Notes under the pieces: model-generated
Told to the model about the DNA's origin: nothing
The model's input: only the letters and a program-made list of their open reading frames with translations
The model's database searches: none
Program-made: the position numbers and the translations under genes
In this document: in pieces, positions 27,219-36,198 of the stretch
Layout: the number at the start of each line of letters is the position of its first letter
Numbering within the stretch: the first letter of the stretch is position 1
NCBI GenBank assembly: GCA_035268885.1
Contig: DATFKA010000162.1
Location: 28,950 to 92,949, forward strand
DNA: 64,000 nucleotides
Source of the DNA: DATFKA01 sp035268885
Lineage (GTDB): Bacteria; Bacteroidota; Bacteroidia; Chitinophagales; Saprospiraceae
Direction: 5' to 3'

Positions 27219-28580
27219 ATGCCGCATATTCTGATTGTGGACGATGATCGTAGTGTTTGTTATTCGATTCGTTTGTTACTCAAACGAGCGGGCATGTCGA
27301 CGGCGATAGTGCATAATGCCCGGGATTTGGAGCAGACCATAGAAGAAGAGCAACCTGATCTGGTGCTATTGGATATGAATTTCACCATTGAAACTTCGGG
27401 CGATCAGGGCTTAAAAGCATTGGATCGAATCCGGACTTTTCGACCTGCTTTACCGGTGATTTTGATGACGGGCTGGGCAACCGTTGATTTGGCGGTGCGG
27501 GGCATGAAGAAAGGAGCAAAAGATTTTGTCGCCAAACCCTGGGACAACAAACAGTTGTTATCTTCCATACGTACGATTCTCTCCCTTACGGGAAAAAATG
27601 AAGCGTCGCCGGATGCCCCCGCCATTTCCAACTTTGATCGCATCATCGGTAGTAAAAATAGCCTGAAAAATCTGGTGGAAAAAGCTAGACGTATTGCCCC
27701 TACCGATGCCAGTGTGCTCATTCTGGGAGAAAGTGGTACCGGAAAAGAGCTTATGGCGGAAGCCATCCACCAGGGGAGTCAGCGAGCCGATGCCCCCTTT
27801 GTGCGAGTGAATATGGGCGGCATACCCGCCAGCCTCTTTGAGAGTGAAATGTTTGGCCATAAAAAGGGGGCTTTTACCGATGCTTCAGCAGATCGCGACG
27901 GACGCTTTAAAATGGCGGACGGCGGAACGATCTTTTTGGACGAAATTGGTGATCTGCCCATGGAAAGCCAGGTGAAACTCTTGCGTATTCTGCAGGAAAA
28001 AACCTTCGAGCCGCTGGGCAGCTCCAGGACAGAAAGGGTGGATGTGCGCGTCATTAGTGCGACGAATAAGAATCTGGAAAAAATGGTAGCCGAAGGAATC
28101 TTTCGCGAAGACCTTTACTATCGGATCAACCTAATCACCATTGAGCTGCCCCCCTTAAGGGATCGTAAAGGCGATATTCCGCTATTGATACAGGATATGC
28201 TACAGCGGATGGCCAGTAACTATGGTCTGGTATCTACCTCCGTTGACGAAGCGGCGATTAACTGGTTGCAGCGGCAACATTTTTCCGGCAACATTCGGCA
28301 ACTTAAAAACCTGGTGGAGCGTAGCGTACTACTTTCCGGTAAATCAAACTTGAGCCTGGAGGATTTTCGGCCACACTATCAGGATTTTGATACTCCCGCA
28401 GATCGTCTGCCCAAAGTGGGTAGTTTATCTTTGGAAGAAATGGAGGTGAGAATGATTCAAAAAGCGCTGGAGTACCATCAGTATAATATTAGTGCTACGT
28501 CGAAATCTCTGGGCTTAACCCGTTCGGCTCTTTATCGCAGGCTACAGAAGTATCAGATACCACATGAGCACAAAGATTAA
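27219..28580 (+). CDS. NtrC-family sigma-54-dependent response regulator
   Basis: A 453-residue regulator: receiver (1-120; phospho-Asp D52 in LVLLDMNF), AAA+ domain (about 140-370) and Fis-type HTH at the C-terminus (ISATSKSLGLTRSALYRRLQ). Walker A is GESGTGKE. The sigma-54 contact loop reads GAFTDA (217-222) rather than GAFTGA, a variant also met in other Bacteroidota activators of this type. It probably binds the palindrome at 21114 and activates its own operon through the element at 21185. The kinase gene overlaps its 3' end by 17 bases. Confidence 0.95.
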   Translation: MPHILIVDDDRSVCYSIRLLLKRAGMSTAIVHNARDLEQTIEEEQPDLVLLDMNFTIETSGDQGLKALDRIRTFRPALPVILMTGWATVDLAVRGMKKGAKDFVAKPWDNKQLLSSIRTILSLTGKNEASPDAPAISNFDRIIGSKNSLKNLVEKARRIAPTDASVLILGESGTGKELMAEAIHQGSQRADAPFVRVNMGGIPASLFESEMFGHKKGAFTDASADRDGRFKMADGGTIFLDEIGDLPMESQVKLLRILQEKTFEPLGSSRTERVDVRVISATNKNLEKMVAEGIFREDLYYRINLITIELPPLRDRKGDIPLLIQDMLQRMASNYGLVSTSVDEAAINWLQRQHFSGNIRQLKNLVERSVLLSGKSNLSLEDFRPHYQDFDTPADRLPKVGSLSLEEMEVRMIQKALEYHQYNISATSKSLGLTRSALYRRLQKYQIPHEHKD

Positions 28581-29865
28581 ATACATTCTCTTTCTGGGCC
28601 TGCTCCACGCATTGATTACCAGTCTGATCTACTTGCAATTTAAAGATCAGAAAGTGTGGTTTATACTATCCGAAATATTCATTTTTCTTTCTCTAGTCCT
28701 GGCCTTTCATATCTACCAGGGTATGGTCCGCCCCCTTCACTTTATTTCTGATGGTATCGATGCCTTAAAAGATCAGGATTTTACCGTAAGGTACCAACTC
28801 ACCAATTCTACAGAACTGAATCAGCTCATTAAGATCTATAATGGTCTGATTGATAATATTCGGGAAGAAAGAGTCCAATTGGAAGAACAGCACTACTTTT
28901 TGGAGCGCCTGATTCAGGCTTACCCAACGGGCGTGATTATTCTGGATTATGAAGGTCGGGTTACGGACTTCAACCCCAAAGCCGAGTCTATTTTTGGTTA
29001 TCCTGCCAGAGAGGTGAAAGGCAAAGCTTTAACCTTTATGGAGCATCCGTTGATTCCCATTATCCATGATATGGAAGTGGGACGTAATCAGGTAGTAAAA
29101 CTTCAGGGGACAGAGCGATTCAAATGCGAAGTAGCGCAGTTTTTGCACCGTGGTTTCTACCGTCAGTTCATTATGGTCCACGAAGTTACCGGAGAGATAT
29201 TGCTGGCCGAAAAGCAGGCATACGGCAAGGTGATCCGGATGATGGCACACGAGGTAAATAACTCCATTGGTGCTACGGGCTCTATTTTGAATATAGTACG
29301 AGATTATCTATTGGAATCGGAGACTAATGGCGATGAGGAGATGGCCGAAGCATTGGAGCTGGCTATTCAGCGGCACGATAGTCTAAATCAGTTTATGAAG
29401 AATTTCGCAGAGGTAGTGCGTTTACCCATACCCAAGCGAAGCTGGACGGAGCTATCGAATCTTTTGGAGAGGGTCGTGAATCTAATGCAGCCCAGCCTGA
29501 AGGGAGAAAATATTGAAATTAGTCTCGATTACTCGGCTGTAGGTAATATCAAAAAACAAATCGATGAGCAGCAGTTTGAACAAGCCCTGCTCAATATTCT
29601 GAAAAATGCAAAAGAGGCGATTGCGGAAGAAGGCCAGATCAGAGTCAGTCTGCAGACCGATCCCCTCCGTATCCTAATCGCGGATAATGGAAAGGGGATT
29701 GACCCAAAGGTGCAAAAGCAACTTTTTACGCCCTTTTTTAGCACTAAACCCGATGGTCAGGGGGTAGGTTTAACACTGGTGAGGGAGATCGTTCACAATC
29801 ACAATGCCCGCATTGAGTTGGAAAGCCGTCCGGATGGCTGGACGTATTGCACCATTAGCTTTTGA
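28564..29865 (+). CDS. PAS-domain sensor histidine kinase, partner of the NtrC-type regulator
   Basis: A 433-residue kinase with two N-terminal membrane segments separated by only a few residues (YILFLGLLHALITSLIYL; VWFILSEIFIFLSLVLAFHI). A HAMP-like region (MVRPLHFISDGIDAL) and a PAS domain (about 110-220; VIILDYEGRVTDFNPKAESIFGY) follow. The H-box is RMMAHEVNNSIGA (His about 228). The ATPase shows NILKNAKEAI, IADNGKGID and GQGVGLTLVREI. The missing periplasmic domain suggests sensing of membrane or cytoplasmic stress. It closes the operon and converges with the SpoU gene, overlapping it by 11 bases. Confidence 0.93.
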   Translation: MSTKIKYILFLGLLHALITSLIYLQFKDQKVWFILSEIFIFLSLVLAFHIYQGMVRPLHFISDGIDALKDQDFTVRYQLTNSTELNQLIKIYNGLIDNIREERVQLEEQHYFLERLIQAYPTGVIILDYEGRVTDFNPKAESIFGYPAREVKGKALTFMEHPLIPIIHDMEVGRNQVVKLQGTERFKCEVAQFLHRGFYRQFIMVHEVTGEILLAEKQAYGKVIRMMAHEVNNSIGATGSILNIVRDYLLESETNGDEEMAEALELAIQRHDSLNQFMKNFAEVVRLPIPKRSWTELSNLLERVVNLMQPSLKGENIEISLDYSAVGNIKKQIDEQQFEQALLNILKNAKEAIAEEGQIRVSLQTDPLRILIADNGKGIDPKVQKQLFTPFFSTKPDGQGVGLTLVREIVHNHNARIELESRPDGWTYCTISF

Positions 29866-30331
29866 TTTGGGTAGAGGCGGCGTAGAGTAAGATACCCAGG
29901 CTGACAGAAACGTTTAGGCAGTCGGTCTTTCCTTTACCGGGAATAAATACGGCCTGGTCGGTGTAGGGAAGAATATCTTCGGGTAGACCCTCTTTTTCGG
30001 GCCCCATAATGATTAAATCGGTGGGCTCAAAGTTGAAACTAGACAGATGCTTGGCTTCCGGATCAACCATAGTCGCTATTTTCCTTCCGTTATACTTTCG
30101 TAAAAAACCAGGTAGGTCATCTACCTTTCGAACCTCGATATACTCAATAGCCCCGGCGGTCCAAACCCGGGCCATATGGTTCATATCTGCCCGACTTACC
30201 TTATTATTCGGTGGATCTAACAGTCCGTTTTTATCAAAAATCCAAATCTCAGAAAAGCCGAAAAATTCTGCCGAACGGATCATATTAGAGAGATTAGGCC
30301 TGTATTCCGGTGCGTAGAGCAAAATGTGCAT
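29855..30331 (-). CDS. SpoU/TrmH-type RNA 2'-O-methyltransferase
   Basis: A 158-residue SPOUT methyltransferase. The three family motifs are present: NLSNMIRSAEFFG (motif 1), LIIMGPEKEGLPEDIL (motif 2) and CLNVSVSLGILLY (motif 3, SAM-binding knot). The short length without an N-terminal RNA-binding extension resembles TrmL/TrmH minimal forms, so a tRNA or rRNA ribose is the likely target. Its 3' end overlaps the kinase gene on the other strand by 11 bases. Confidence 0.9.
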   Translation of the reverse strand: MHILLYAPEYRPNLSNMIRSAEFFGFSEIWIFDKNGLLDPPNNKVSRADMNHMARVWTAGAIEYIEVRKVDDLPGFLRKYNGRKIATMVDPEAKHLSSFNFEPTDLIIMGPEKEGLPEDILPYTDQAVFIPGKGKTDCLNVSVSLGILLYAASTQIKS

Positions 30332-30423
30332 GGATGTTATTGTTTATGTAAAGTCTCCAACTTTCCTGCAAAGGAACAGAATCTTTATTATTTTTATAGG
30401 TAACAATCACCAAATAAAACAAC

Positions 30424-31125
30424 ATGAGAAAGATTGCATTGCTTTTTTGTTTATTTTTTTCGGTAAGCTTTCTGAATGCGCAAGCGCTACAAGGTACTTA
30501 TGAACGTAGTGGTAGTTTTGGAGACCGGAGCATAAACTATGTATACTTGTTTAGCGGAGAATTTTTCAGTTGGACAGCTTTTTACGAGGACGGAGAATTC
30601 ATTGCCACCAAAGGGGGAAGTTTTGATTTGTCAAATGATGAGCTGATGCTTACCTACGAATTCGACACTGCCGACCCGAATATGGTGGGCCGTACGGAGG
30701 AGCATACCGTAAGCCTTAAGAAGAAGACGGCAGTCATCGATAATCAGGTTTGGAAGAACACAGATAAGGGGAAGGAAAGTCCCCTGTCTGGTCCCTGGTT
30801 GATGGGAGGGCGCAAAAGAGATGGAGAAATCAGTCGCCGGGATACGGATCGTCCGCGTAAAACCATGAAGATTCTTACACCGACGCGTTTTCAGTGGATC
30901 GCCTATAATACAGAAACCAAAGCCTTTATGGGAACGGGCGGTGGTACCTACACCGCGGTGGACGGTAAGTATACCGAAAATATTGAGTTTTTTAGCCGGG
31001 ATAAAACCAGGGTAGGGGCATCACTTGGTTTTAATTTCGAAGTAAAAGGCGACGACTGGCATCACAGCGGAAAGAGTAGTAAAGGAGATCCTATGTATGA
31101 GATATGGGTGAAACGCATGCCATAG
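30424..31125 (+). CDS. Exported protein with two lipocalin-like repeats
   Basis: A 233-residue secreted protein (MRKIALLFCLFFSVSFLNAQ signal). The body seems to be two copies of a small beta-barrel module: LFSGEFFSWTAFYEDGEFIATKGGSFDL in the first half and LTPTRFQWIAYNTETKAFMGTGGGTYTA in the second, aligned at FxW.A....... F.....GG. .. Each is preceded by a GTYERSG or GPWLMGGRKRDG turn. Related proteins are common in Bacteroidota and have no assigned role. Single gene ending at a bidirectional hairpin. Confidence 0.75.
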   Translation: MRKIALLFCLFFSVSFLNAQALQGTYERSGSFGDRSINYVYLFSGEFFSWTAFYEDGEFIATKGGSFDLSNDELMLTYEFDTADPNMVGRTEEHTVSLKKKTAVIDNQVWKNTDKGKESPLSGPWLMGGRKRDGEISRRDTDRPRKTMKILTPTRFQWIAYNTETKAFMGTGGGTYTAVDGKYTENIEFFSRDKTRVGASLGFNFEVKGDDWHHSGKSSKGDPMYEIWVKRMP

Positions 31126-31156
31126 AATTACTTAGCGTTTTCAAACAACTTCTAAT

Positions 31157-31188
31157 AATGTCCGGTATGCTGGTGTATGCCGGGCATT
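31157..31188. terminator. Bidirectional terminator between convergent genes
   Basis: AATGTCCGGTAT and GTATGCCGGGCATT pair (with G-T pairs) around a six-base loop, A/T-rich on both sides. It lies between the lipocalin-like gene (+) and the LpxR-like gene (-) and covers the stop codon of the latter. Confidence 0.75.
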
Positions 31189-32155
31189 AATAATATTTCC
31201 TTAGGCTTATACTACCCCAAAAGTGGCTGCTGCCACCTTCAAATTCAGGACTCATAGCCTCCTGGCTCAGACGTATGGCCCAACGCTTCCAGGTAAACTG
31301 AATACCATAACTGGCCAAATATACCAGTTTTTTGGTATGGGGGGGCTGGAAAGACTTTATATCACTATTGGGGCGCATTGTTCCGTTGAGTAATTGATTG
31401 CGATGCACGTAGCGCGCCGAAAAGTGGAAATAAGTATGCCAGTGGATAGAAGGCATGGATTGGTTGGGGCGAAAGTATCCGGCCAGGTCGCCATTCTTAT
31501 AGTGCATGCCCATTTGTACATATTGCTGCACATTACCCAGATAGATTTGAGGACTGGCGAGCCACAAGTGTTTTGCTCCGGTTGAAATTGCTTTTTCGGC
31601 CTGGAACTGTACTACCCAGTAAGGACGATCAGCAAGTTGGTATTCCCAACCCTGGGCTAGCGGACGTCCTTTTAGGCGGTGTACTCCATTTTGTATATTT
31701 TCCCCACGCATAGAGGGCCCCTGGAAGCCCAGTAATAGAGATTTATATAGTTTTAAGCCATTTTCTGGCAGAAAGGTCTGGTTTTCAAACTGCAAGTCTA
31801 GTCGGGCAGTATAAGGTCGGTCTATTTGTTCTGGGGTATTCCAGTGGATTCGAAAGGGCGTGAATAATTGGTAACGCAAACAGAGCTGGCTGAGATTCTC
31901 TGCTTGCCGGTTCACAAATCGCAGTGGGAAAAGGGAGGCGGGACTAAGCCTGCCTTTGTCCAGGCTCTGATCGTTCAGTCTAATGGATTGCCCCGCCGTG
32001 TAATAACGGTCGGAGGGTAGTCGCAAAAAGTAATAGTCATTTTCAGTGGTGTATTCCACGAATTCTAATCTGGGACCACCTGACTCCTGAGCGGATAGTG
32101 GCAATAGGGCGAAGGCCAGGAATAGCCAGGCAATAGCAACGTAGGGCGCTTTCAT
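31187..32155 (-). CDS. LpxR-like outer-membrane lipid A deacylase (DUF2219)
   Basis: A 322-residue outer-membrane beta-barrel with signal peptide. It carries the DUF2219/LpxR marks: an END pair (YTTENDYYF), SDRYYTAGQSIRL, PYTARLDLQF, a GP...GENIQNGVHRLKG block with the likely catalytic His, then GWEYQLADRPYW and VQQYVQMGMHYKNGD. In Salmonella LpxR removes the 3'-acyloxyacyl chain from lipid A; here that activity is inferred from family only. The last residue pattern (aromatic, YY) fits barrel insertion. Confidence 0.8.
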   Translation of the reverse strand: MKAPYVAIAWLFLAFALLPLSAQESGGPRLEFVEYTTENDYYFLRLPSDRYYTAGQSIRLNDQSLDKGRLSPASLFPLRFVNRQAENLSQLCLRYQLFTPFRIHWNTPEQIDRPYTARLDLQFENQTFLPENGLKLYKSLLLGFQGPSMRGENIQNGVHRLKGRPLAQGWEYQLADRPYWVVQFQAEKAISTGAKHLWLASPQIYLGNVQQYVQMGMHYKNGDLAGYFRPNQSMPSIHWHTYFHFSARYVHRNQLLNGTMRPNSDIKSFQPPHTKKLVYLASYGIQFTWKRWAIRLSQEAMSPEFEGGSSHFWGSISLRKYY

Positions 32156-32300
32156 TTTAGGTCGTTTTAAATCGCCCCTAGTTTATGTTAAAATATACAT
32201 ATATTCAAAACTTAAACTGTGAATTTTCTAATTAATATTTAGAATACTTCACCCCTTAAGAATCTTTTTTGTTAATTCGGGAATCGCAAATTGTAATCAG

Positions 32301-33179
32301 ATGATGAAGGACGTTAAGGAACTACTGGAATTATTAGCTTTAGAAGAATTAGATAAAAATCTTTACCGTGGTCTAAGCAGTCCGGTGGGGAGTAAGCGGG
32401 TATTCGGTGGTCAGGTATTAGCACAAAGCCTCAGCGCTGCAATGCAAACCCTTCCGGAGGAGCGTGTTTTACATTCTATTCACTCTTATTTTATTTTACC
32501 GGGTAAGCTGGAAATACCTATTATTTTTCAGGTAGAGCAGGTACGGGACGGGGGGAGCTTTTCCTCCCGGCGGGTACGCGCTATCCAAAACGGGCAGGTT
32601 ATCTTTTTTATGGCTGCTTCTTTTCAGCTGCGGCAGGAGGGCTTTGATCATCAGATAAGTATGCCTAATGTATCTACGCCCGATCAATTAGTAAGCTGGG
32701 AAGAGCTGGTGACTAAGTATGGCGATCAGCTCCCCGAGAATTACAAGCGATTTCTAAATCTGGATCGACCAATCGAATTCCGACCAGTGGAATTGATTAA
32801 CCCAGCCTTGCCTGGGAAAAGTCAGCCTTATCGTCACGTCTGGATGAAGGCCAAAGGACTTATGCCCGACGATATTCGTTCTCACCAAAGTGTCCTGGCC
32901 TATACCTCTGATTATAATCTGCTGACTACGGCTCTATTACCGCATGGTATTGCGGCTTCTCTTAGTAAGGTACAATTGGCCAGCCTGGATCACGCCATGT
33001 GGTTTCACCGCGATTTTAGAATGGACGACTGGTTGTTATACGCCATTGATAGTCCGAGTGCTTCAAATGCGCGTGGATTTACCCGCGGTAACATTTTTGA
33101 TAAGGAGGGGCGTCTGGTCGCTTCCGTAGTCCAGGAAGGTATGGTGCGCAAAAATAAAAAAGATGCACTACTGGAATAA
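32301..33179 (+). CDS. tesB: Acyl-CoA thioesterase II
   Basis: A 292-residue double-hotdog thioesterase. N-terminal hotdog: LYRGLSSPVGSKRVFGGQVLAQSLSAA and HSIHSYFILPGKLEIPI. C-terminal hotdog: SVLAYTSDYNLLTTALLPHG with the Asp and Thr of the triad, and VASVVQEGMVR with the Gln. Length matches the family (about 285). It hydrolyses acyl-CoA to free fatty acid and CoA. The start may be the first or second of two adjacent ATGs. Followed by the bacilliredoxin gene after about 130 bases. Confidence 0.92.
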   Translation: MMKDVKELLELLALEELDKNLYRGLSSPVGSKRVFGGQVLAQSLSAAMQTLPEERVLHSIHSYFILPGKLEIPIIFQVEQVRDGGSFSSRRVRAIQNGQVIFFMAASFQLRQEGFDHQISMPNVSTPDQLVSWEELVTKYGDQLPENYKRFLNLDRPIEFRPVELINPALPGKSQPYRHVWMKAKGLMPDDIRSHQSVLAYTSDYNLLTTALLPHGIAASLSKVQLASLDHAMWFHRDFRMDDWLLYAIDSPSASNARGFTRGNIFDKEGRLVASVVQEGMVRKNKKDALLE

Positions 33180-33313
33180 TTATTGGATGGCCGCTATACT
33201 TCTTTTTTAACCTCCTCCCAAACTTTCTGTAAACTCAGCGCATTAACAAGGTTGAGTAAGGATTATGCGAATAGTCCTCAAGAAGAACAATCACTTTCTA
33301 AATTTGATGAATT

Positions 33314-33718
33314 ATGGGGTTTCTTAAAAACGTACAAAATGCAATGCGCCCAGATTTGCCTGAATCCTGGTTGGTACTGGACCAGGAAAATCGAATCTCG
33401 GAACTTATTGCAAAGTCTCATGAGCAGCCCGTGGCTGTATTCAAGCACAGTGTAAGTTGTGGAATTAGTAATATGGCTAAATTTCAGCTGGAAAACGGCT
33501 GGGATATTTCCAGCGACGAGTTGGCATTTTACTATTTGGACTTATTAGCGCATAGAAAAATTTCCAATCAGATCGCTGAACAGTTGAAAGTCGTTCATCA
33601 ATCTCCCCAACTGATTTTATTAGAAAGGGGAGAGGTGGTCTTTGATACTTCTCACCACGGCGTTCACTTAACCGGGCTTAAGCATGCCCTCAACGAATTG
33701 AATACGGAAGATGCATAG
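33314..33718 (+). CDS. ytxJ: YtxJ-type monothiol bacilliredoxin
   Basis: A 134-residue thioredoxin-fold protein with one active-site Cys in FKHSVSCGISNMAKF and the family block YYLDLLAHRKISNQIAEQLKVVHQSPQLILLERGEVV. YtxJ proteins are linked to bacillithiol redox chemistry, which many Bacteroidota make. The ATG at 33314 gives the usual N-terminus (a few residues, then WLVLD); a longer frame exists but is not conserved-looking. The folA start lies eight bases inside its 3' end, so the two are translationally coupled. Confidence 0.88.
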   Translation: MGFLKNVQNAMRPDLPESWLVLDQENRISELIAKSHEQPVAVFKHSVSCGISNMAKFQLENGWDISSDELAFYYLDLLAHRKISNQIAEQLKVVHQSPQLILLERGEVVFDTSHHGVHLTGLKHALNELNTEDA

Positions 33719-34214
33719 TTTTATCATCGCCGCAGTAGCAGAAAACGGCGTGATTGGCGCTGATGGGGATTTAGTTTGGGATCTTCCCGCAGATCAGGCC
33801 TATTTCAAGCAGCGCATTCGCTCGGCCCAATTGTTAACTGGTCGGGTGTCTTTTGAATCTAATCAGGGGCAAGAAATATTTCCGGAAGAGGAGCAGGTTA
33901 TTGTTTTAACCCGGCAGAAAGACTACCGTGCAGGGAATGTACGTGTCGCTCATAGCCTGGCAGAAGCCTGGCAGATAGCGGAGGATTCTTCTTATGAAGA
34001 GCTGGCCGTACTCGGTGGAGCCAATGTTTATAAAATGAGCCTCCCTAAAGTAGATACGCTTTATATTACCGAGGTACACGCTGAATTTGAAGGCGACACT
34101 TTTTTTCCAAAAATCCCAGAGGCAGACTGGCAAGAGGTACAGCGTGAAGATTTCCCCGCAGATAAGTGGAACCCGTACCCCTTTTCTTTCGTAACTTACC
34201 GGCGGAAAAATTAG
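33711..34214 (+). CDS. folA: Dihydrofolate reductase
   Basis: A 167-residue DHFR: IIAAVAENGVIGADGDLVWDLPADQAYFKQ at the N-terminus (W and D of the folate site; the usual catalytic acid lies in this block), the NADPH-binding LTGRVSFES, IVLTRQKDY, and LAVLGGANVYKMSLP near residue 100. It makes tetrahydrofolate for thymidylate and purine synthesis. The start overlaps ytxJ by eight bases and the MFS gene follows after three bases, so the three form an operon. Confidence 0.93.
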   Translation: MHSFIIAAVAENGVIGADGDLVWDLPADQAYFKQRIRSAQLLTGRVSFESNQGQEIFPEEEQVIVLTRQKDYRAGNVRVAHSLAEAWQIAEDSSYEELAVLGGANVYKMSLPKVDTLYITEVHAEFEGDTFFPKIPEADWQEVQREDFPADKWNPYPFSFVTYRRKN

Positions 34215-34217
34215 CAC

Positions 34218-35462
34218 ATGTCAAAACCTTCCCAGCAAAAGGCAAGTCTATTAACCATTTTCATCACGGTCTTCATAGACATGCTCGGGGTAGGCATCAT
34301 CATTCCGGTGATCCCGGCCTTGTTTTTTGAAGAGAGTACGGCCATCCTGGATCCTTCCTATACAGAAGCCCAGCGCTCCATACTCTATGGTTTTATTATA
34401 GCTTCCTATCCCATTTTGCAATTTTTTGGTGCGCCGCTTTTAGGGGCTTTGTCAGACCGTTACGGACGCAAGCCCATGCTCACTATGTCTTTATTCGGGA
34501 CAATGATAGGGTATTTGCTCTTTGCCTGGGCAATAAAGGAGGGATGGTTGGTCTTGTTGTTTTTAAGCCGCATGTTACCTGGGTTCACCGGGGGTAATAT
34601 TTCAATTATTTTATCTTCCATCGCGGACGTTAGTGACGCGCAATCCAAGACGCGTAATTTTGGCCTGGTGGGGACGGCCTTTGGTCTGGGGTTTATTTTG
34701 GGGCCAACCCTGGGGGGTGTTTTAGCAGACAATACGGTGGTATCCTGGTTTGGTCCGGAGACGCCTTTTTATTTTACTGCGATCATCACATTACTCAATA
34801 TTTTGTTAGTTTGGTATCGCTTTCGCGAAACCTTGCAAAAGGCCAGCCAGGTACCTTTTTCTTTATTTCGGGGTTTTAAGAACATAGCTAAATCCTTTGC
34901 TGCACCTAACCTCAGAGGCATTTTCACTGTGGTGCTGGGCTTATCCCTGGGCTTTACTTTTTTCACGCAGTTTTATGCGGTTATCCTGATTCAGGATTTT
35001 GACTATACAGAAAAAAATATAGGTTTATTGTTTGGCTGGATTGGTATCTGGCTGGCGATTACACAGGGCTTAATTGTGCGCAAGCTGAGTAATATTGTTG
35101 CTCCCAAATTCATTTTACAATTTACTATCCTGACACTCAGTATAGGAATTGCTCTGGTTTTATTACCGGATCAGGCCTGGTGGTTTTATGTGATTGCGCC
35201 GGTAATTGCGATTTCGCAGGGGATAACTTCTCCCAATATGACCTCGGTGATCTCCGAGCAGGCAAACGCCGATCAACAGGGAGAAATACTGGGCATTAAC
35301 CAATCCATGCAGTCTTTAGGTCAGGCGATTCCACCCATTATTGCGGGCTATTTAAATGCTATTGATAATCGTTTACCCATGGTGGCAGCGGCGGGAATAA
35401 TATTTATTGCCTGGGTGATTTATATGATCCTGTTTGGGGGACGAAAAAATAAGATTGGGTAA
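34218..35462 (+). CDS. MFS transporter, TetA(-like) drug:H+ antiporter family
   Basis: A 414-residue major facilitator of 12 predicted segments. N-terminal TIFITVFIDMLGVGIIIPVIPAL and the loop 2-3 motif GALSDRYGRKPML are characteristic of the TetA-like branch; FLSRMLPGFTGGNISIILSSIADV follows. The role is efflux of a drug or metabolite; tetracycline itself is not implied. Three bases after folA and followed by a strong terminator. Confidence 0.9.
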   Translation: MSKPSQQKASLLTIFITVFIDMLGVGIIIPVIPALFFEESTAILDPSYTEAQRSILYGFIIASYPILQFFGAPLLGALSDRYGRKPMLTMSLFGTMIGYLLFAWAIKEGWLVLLFLSRMLPGFTGGNISIILSSIADVSDAQSKTRNFGLVGTAFGLGFILGPTLGGVLADNTVVSWFGPETPFYFTAIITLLNILLVWYRFRETLQKASQVPFSLFRGFKNIAKSFAAPNLRGIFTVVLGLSLGFTFFTQFYAVILIQDFDYTEKNIGLLFGWIGIWLAITQGLIVRKLSNIVAPKFILQFTILTLSIGIALVLLPDQAWWFYVIAPVIAISQGITSPNMTSVISEQANADQQGEILGINQSMQSLGQAIPPIIAGYLNAIDNRLPMVAAAGIIFIAWVIYMILFGGRKNKIG

Positions 35463-35484
35463 ATAAGTAGGGTGAGCCAATAAA

Positions 35485-35521
35485 AAAAGCCTTTCTATCA
35501 GTAAGTGATACAAAGGCTTTT
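35485..35521. terminator. Bidirectional terminator after the MFS gene
   Basis: AAAAGCCTTT pairs with AAAGGCTTTT and, after one mismatch, TATCA pairs with TGATA around a GTAAG loop. A-run before and T-run after: works for the ytxJ-folA-MFS operon and for the small genes on the minus strand. Confidence 0.9.
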
Positions 35522-35538
35522 ACAGGTAAGCGGGGTAT

Positions 35539-35709
35539 TTATTCATCACTTTCGGCAGGTTGGCCGACCACTTCATAAAGGCCTTGCTTAACTCTTTTTT
35601 CGAAATCTTCCTTAGGTACAGGCATTTTCCTGTTAAGGCTGATCATTTTGATGGTGACCGTACTACTGGTTTCTTTAACAATTTTCACTTTGATACTTCT
35701 GGCTGGCAT
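35539..35709 (-). CDS. Small basic protein, 56 aa, unknown
   Basis: An ORF of 56 residues starting MPARSIKVKIVKETSS, with VTIKMISLNRKMPVPKEDFEKR and ending in GQPAESDE. It has an ATG with an A-rich leader and ends 18 bases before the bidirectional terminator, which fits a real transcript end. Alternating charged/hydrophobic residues in the first half look like beta strands. No family recognised. It lies 46 bases after another small gene on the same strand. Confidence 0.6.
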   Translation of the reverse strand: MPARSIKVKIVKETSSTVTIKMISLNRKMPVPKEDFEKRVKQGLYEVVGQPAESDE

Positions 35710-35755
35710 GATTTAAAGTTTTATGATAAAAAATTTATTTCCTGTGTAAACAATA

Positions 35756-35974
35756 TTAGCTGGCCTGGCTCAGTGCGGGAGCACTAGTATCTTCAAATTT
35801 TTTCCCATTCCATTGACCTAGCCATTCACATTCTTTACCAATCTTTAGATAGTTTAAGTAGGCATCGGCAGCTCGCTTGCGAGATTTACGAAAGATGGTA
35901 ATGTTGTTTGGAGTAGACTTAATGGTAAAGTAGTATTTCCCTTTACCGAGTGAGATGTTTTTGTTTGGACGCAT
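35756..35974 (-). CDS. Small basic protein, 72 aa, unknown
   Basis: A 72-residue protein with GKYYFTIKSTPNNITIFRKSRKRAADAYLNYLKIGKECEWLGQWNG, giving a strand-strand-helix-strand pattern and an aromatic end typical of small DUF1508-like or RNA-associated folds, though I cannot assign it. It sits between rpsU and the 56-aa gene on the same strand. The 250 bases between it and rpsU hold several short inverted repeats (for example TTCAGC...GCTGAA near 36007, AATACACT...AGTGTTATT near 36156) but no further gene. Confidence 0.6.
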   Translation of the reverse strand: MRPNKNISLGKGKYYFTIKSTPNNITIFRKSRKRAADAYLNYLKIGKECEWLGQWNGKKFEDTSAPALSQAS

Positions 35975-36198
35975 ACGGATAAATTTTATTAAAGAAAAAA
36001 AGTAGCTTCAGCCAGAGCTGAAAGACAATACTTACTTATGCTACCTGAAAATCCACTCCTGATAAAAGTATTAAGTGGAGTTTTATGGATGTCTTTTAGG
36101 TTAAAGCAGGTTCGGATAAGGTCGGCTGCTATGTGAATTGAAGTTGGATGGCATAATACACTCAAACAGTGTTATTGAGCGTCTGAGACCTATCCGGG

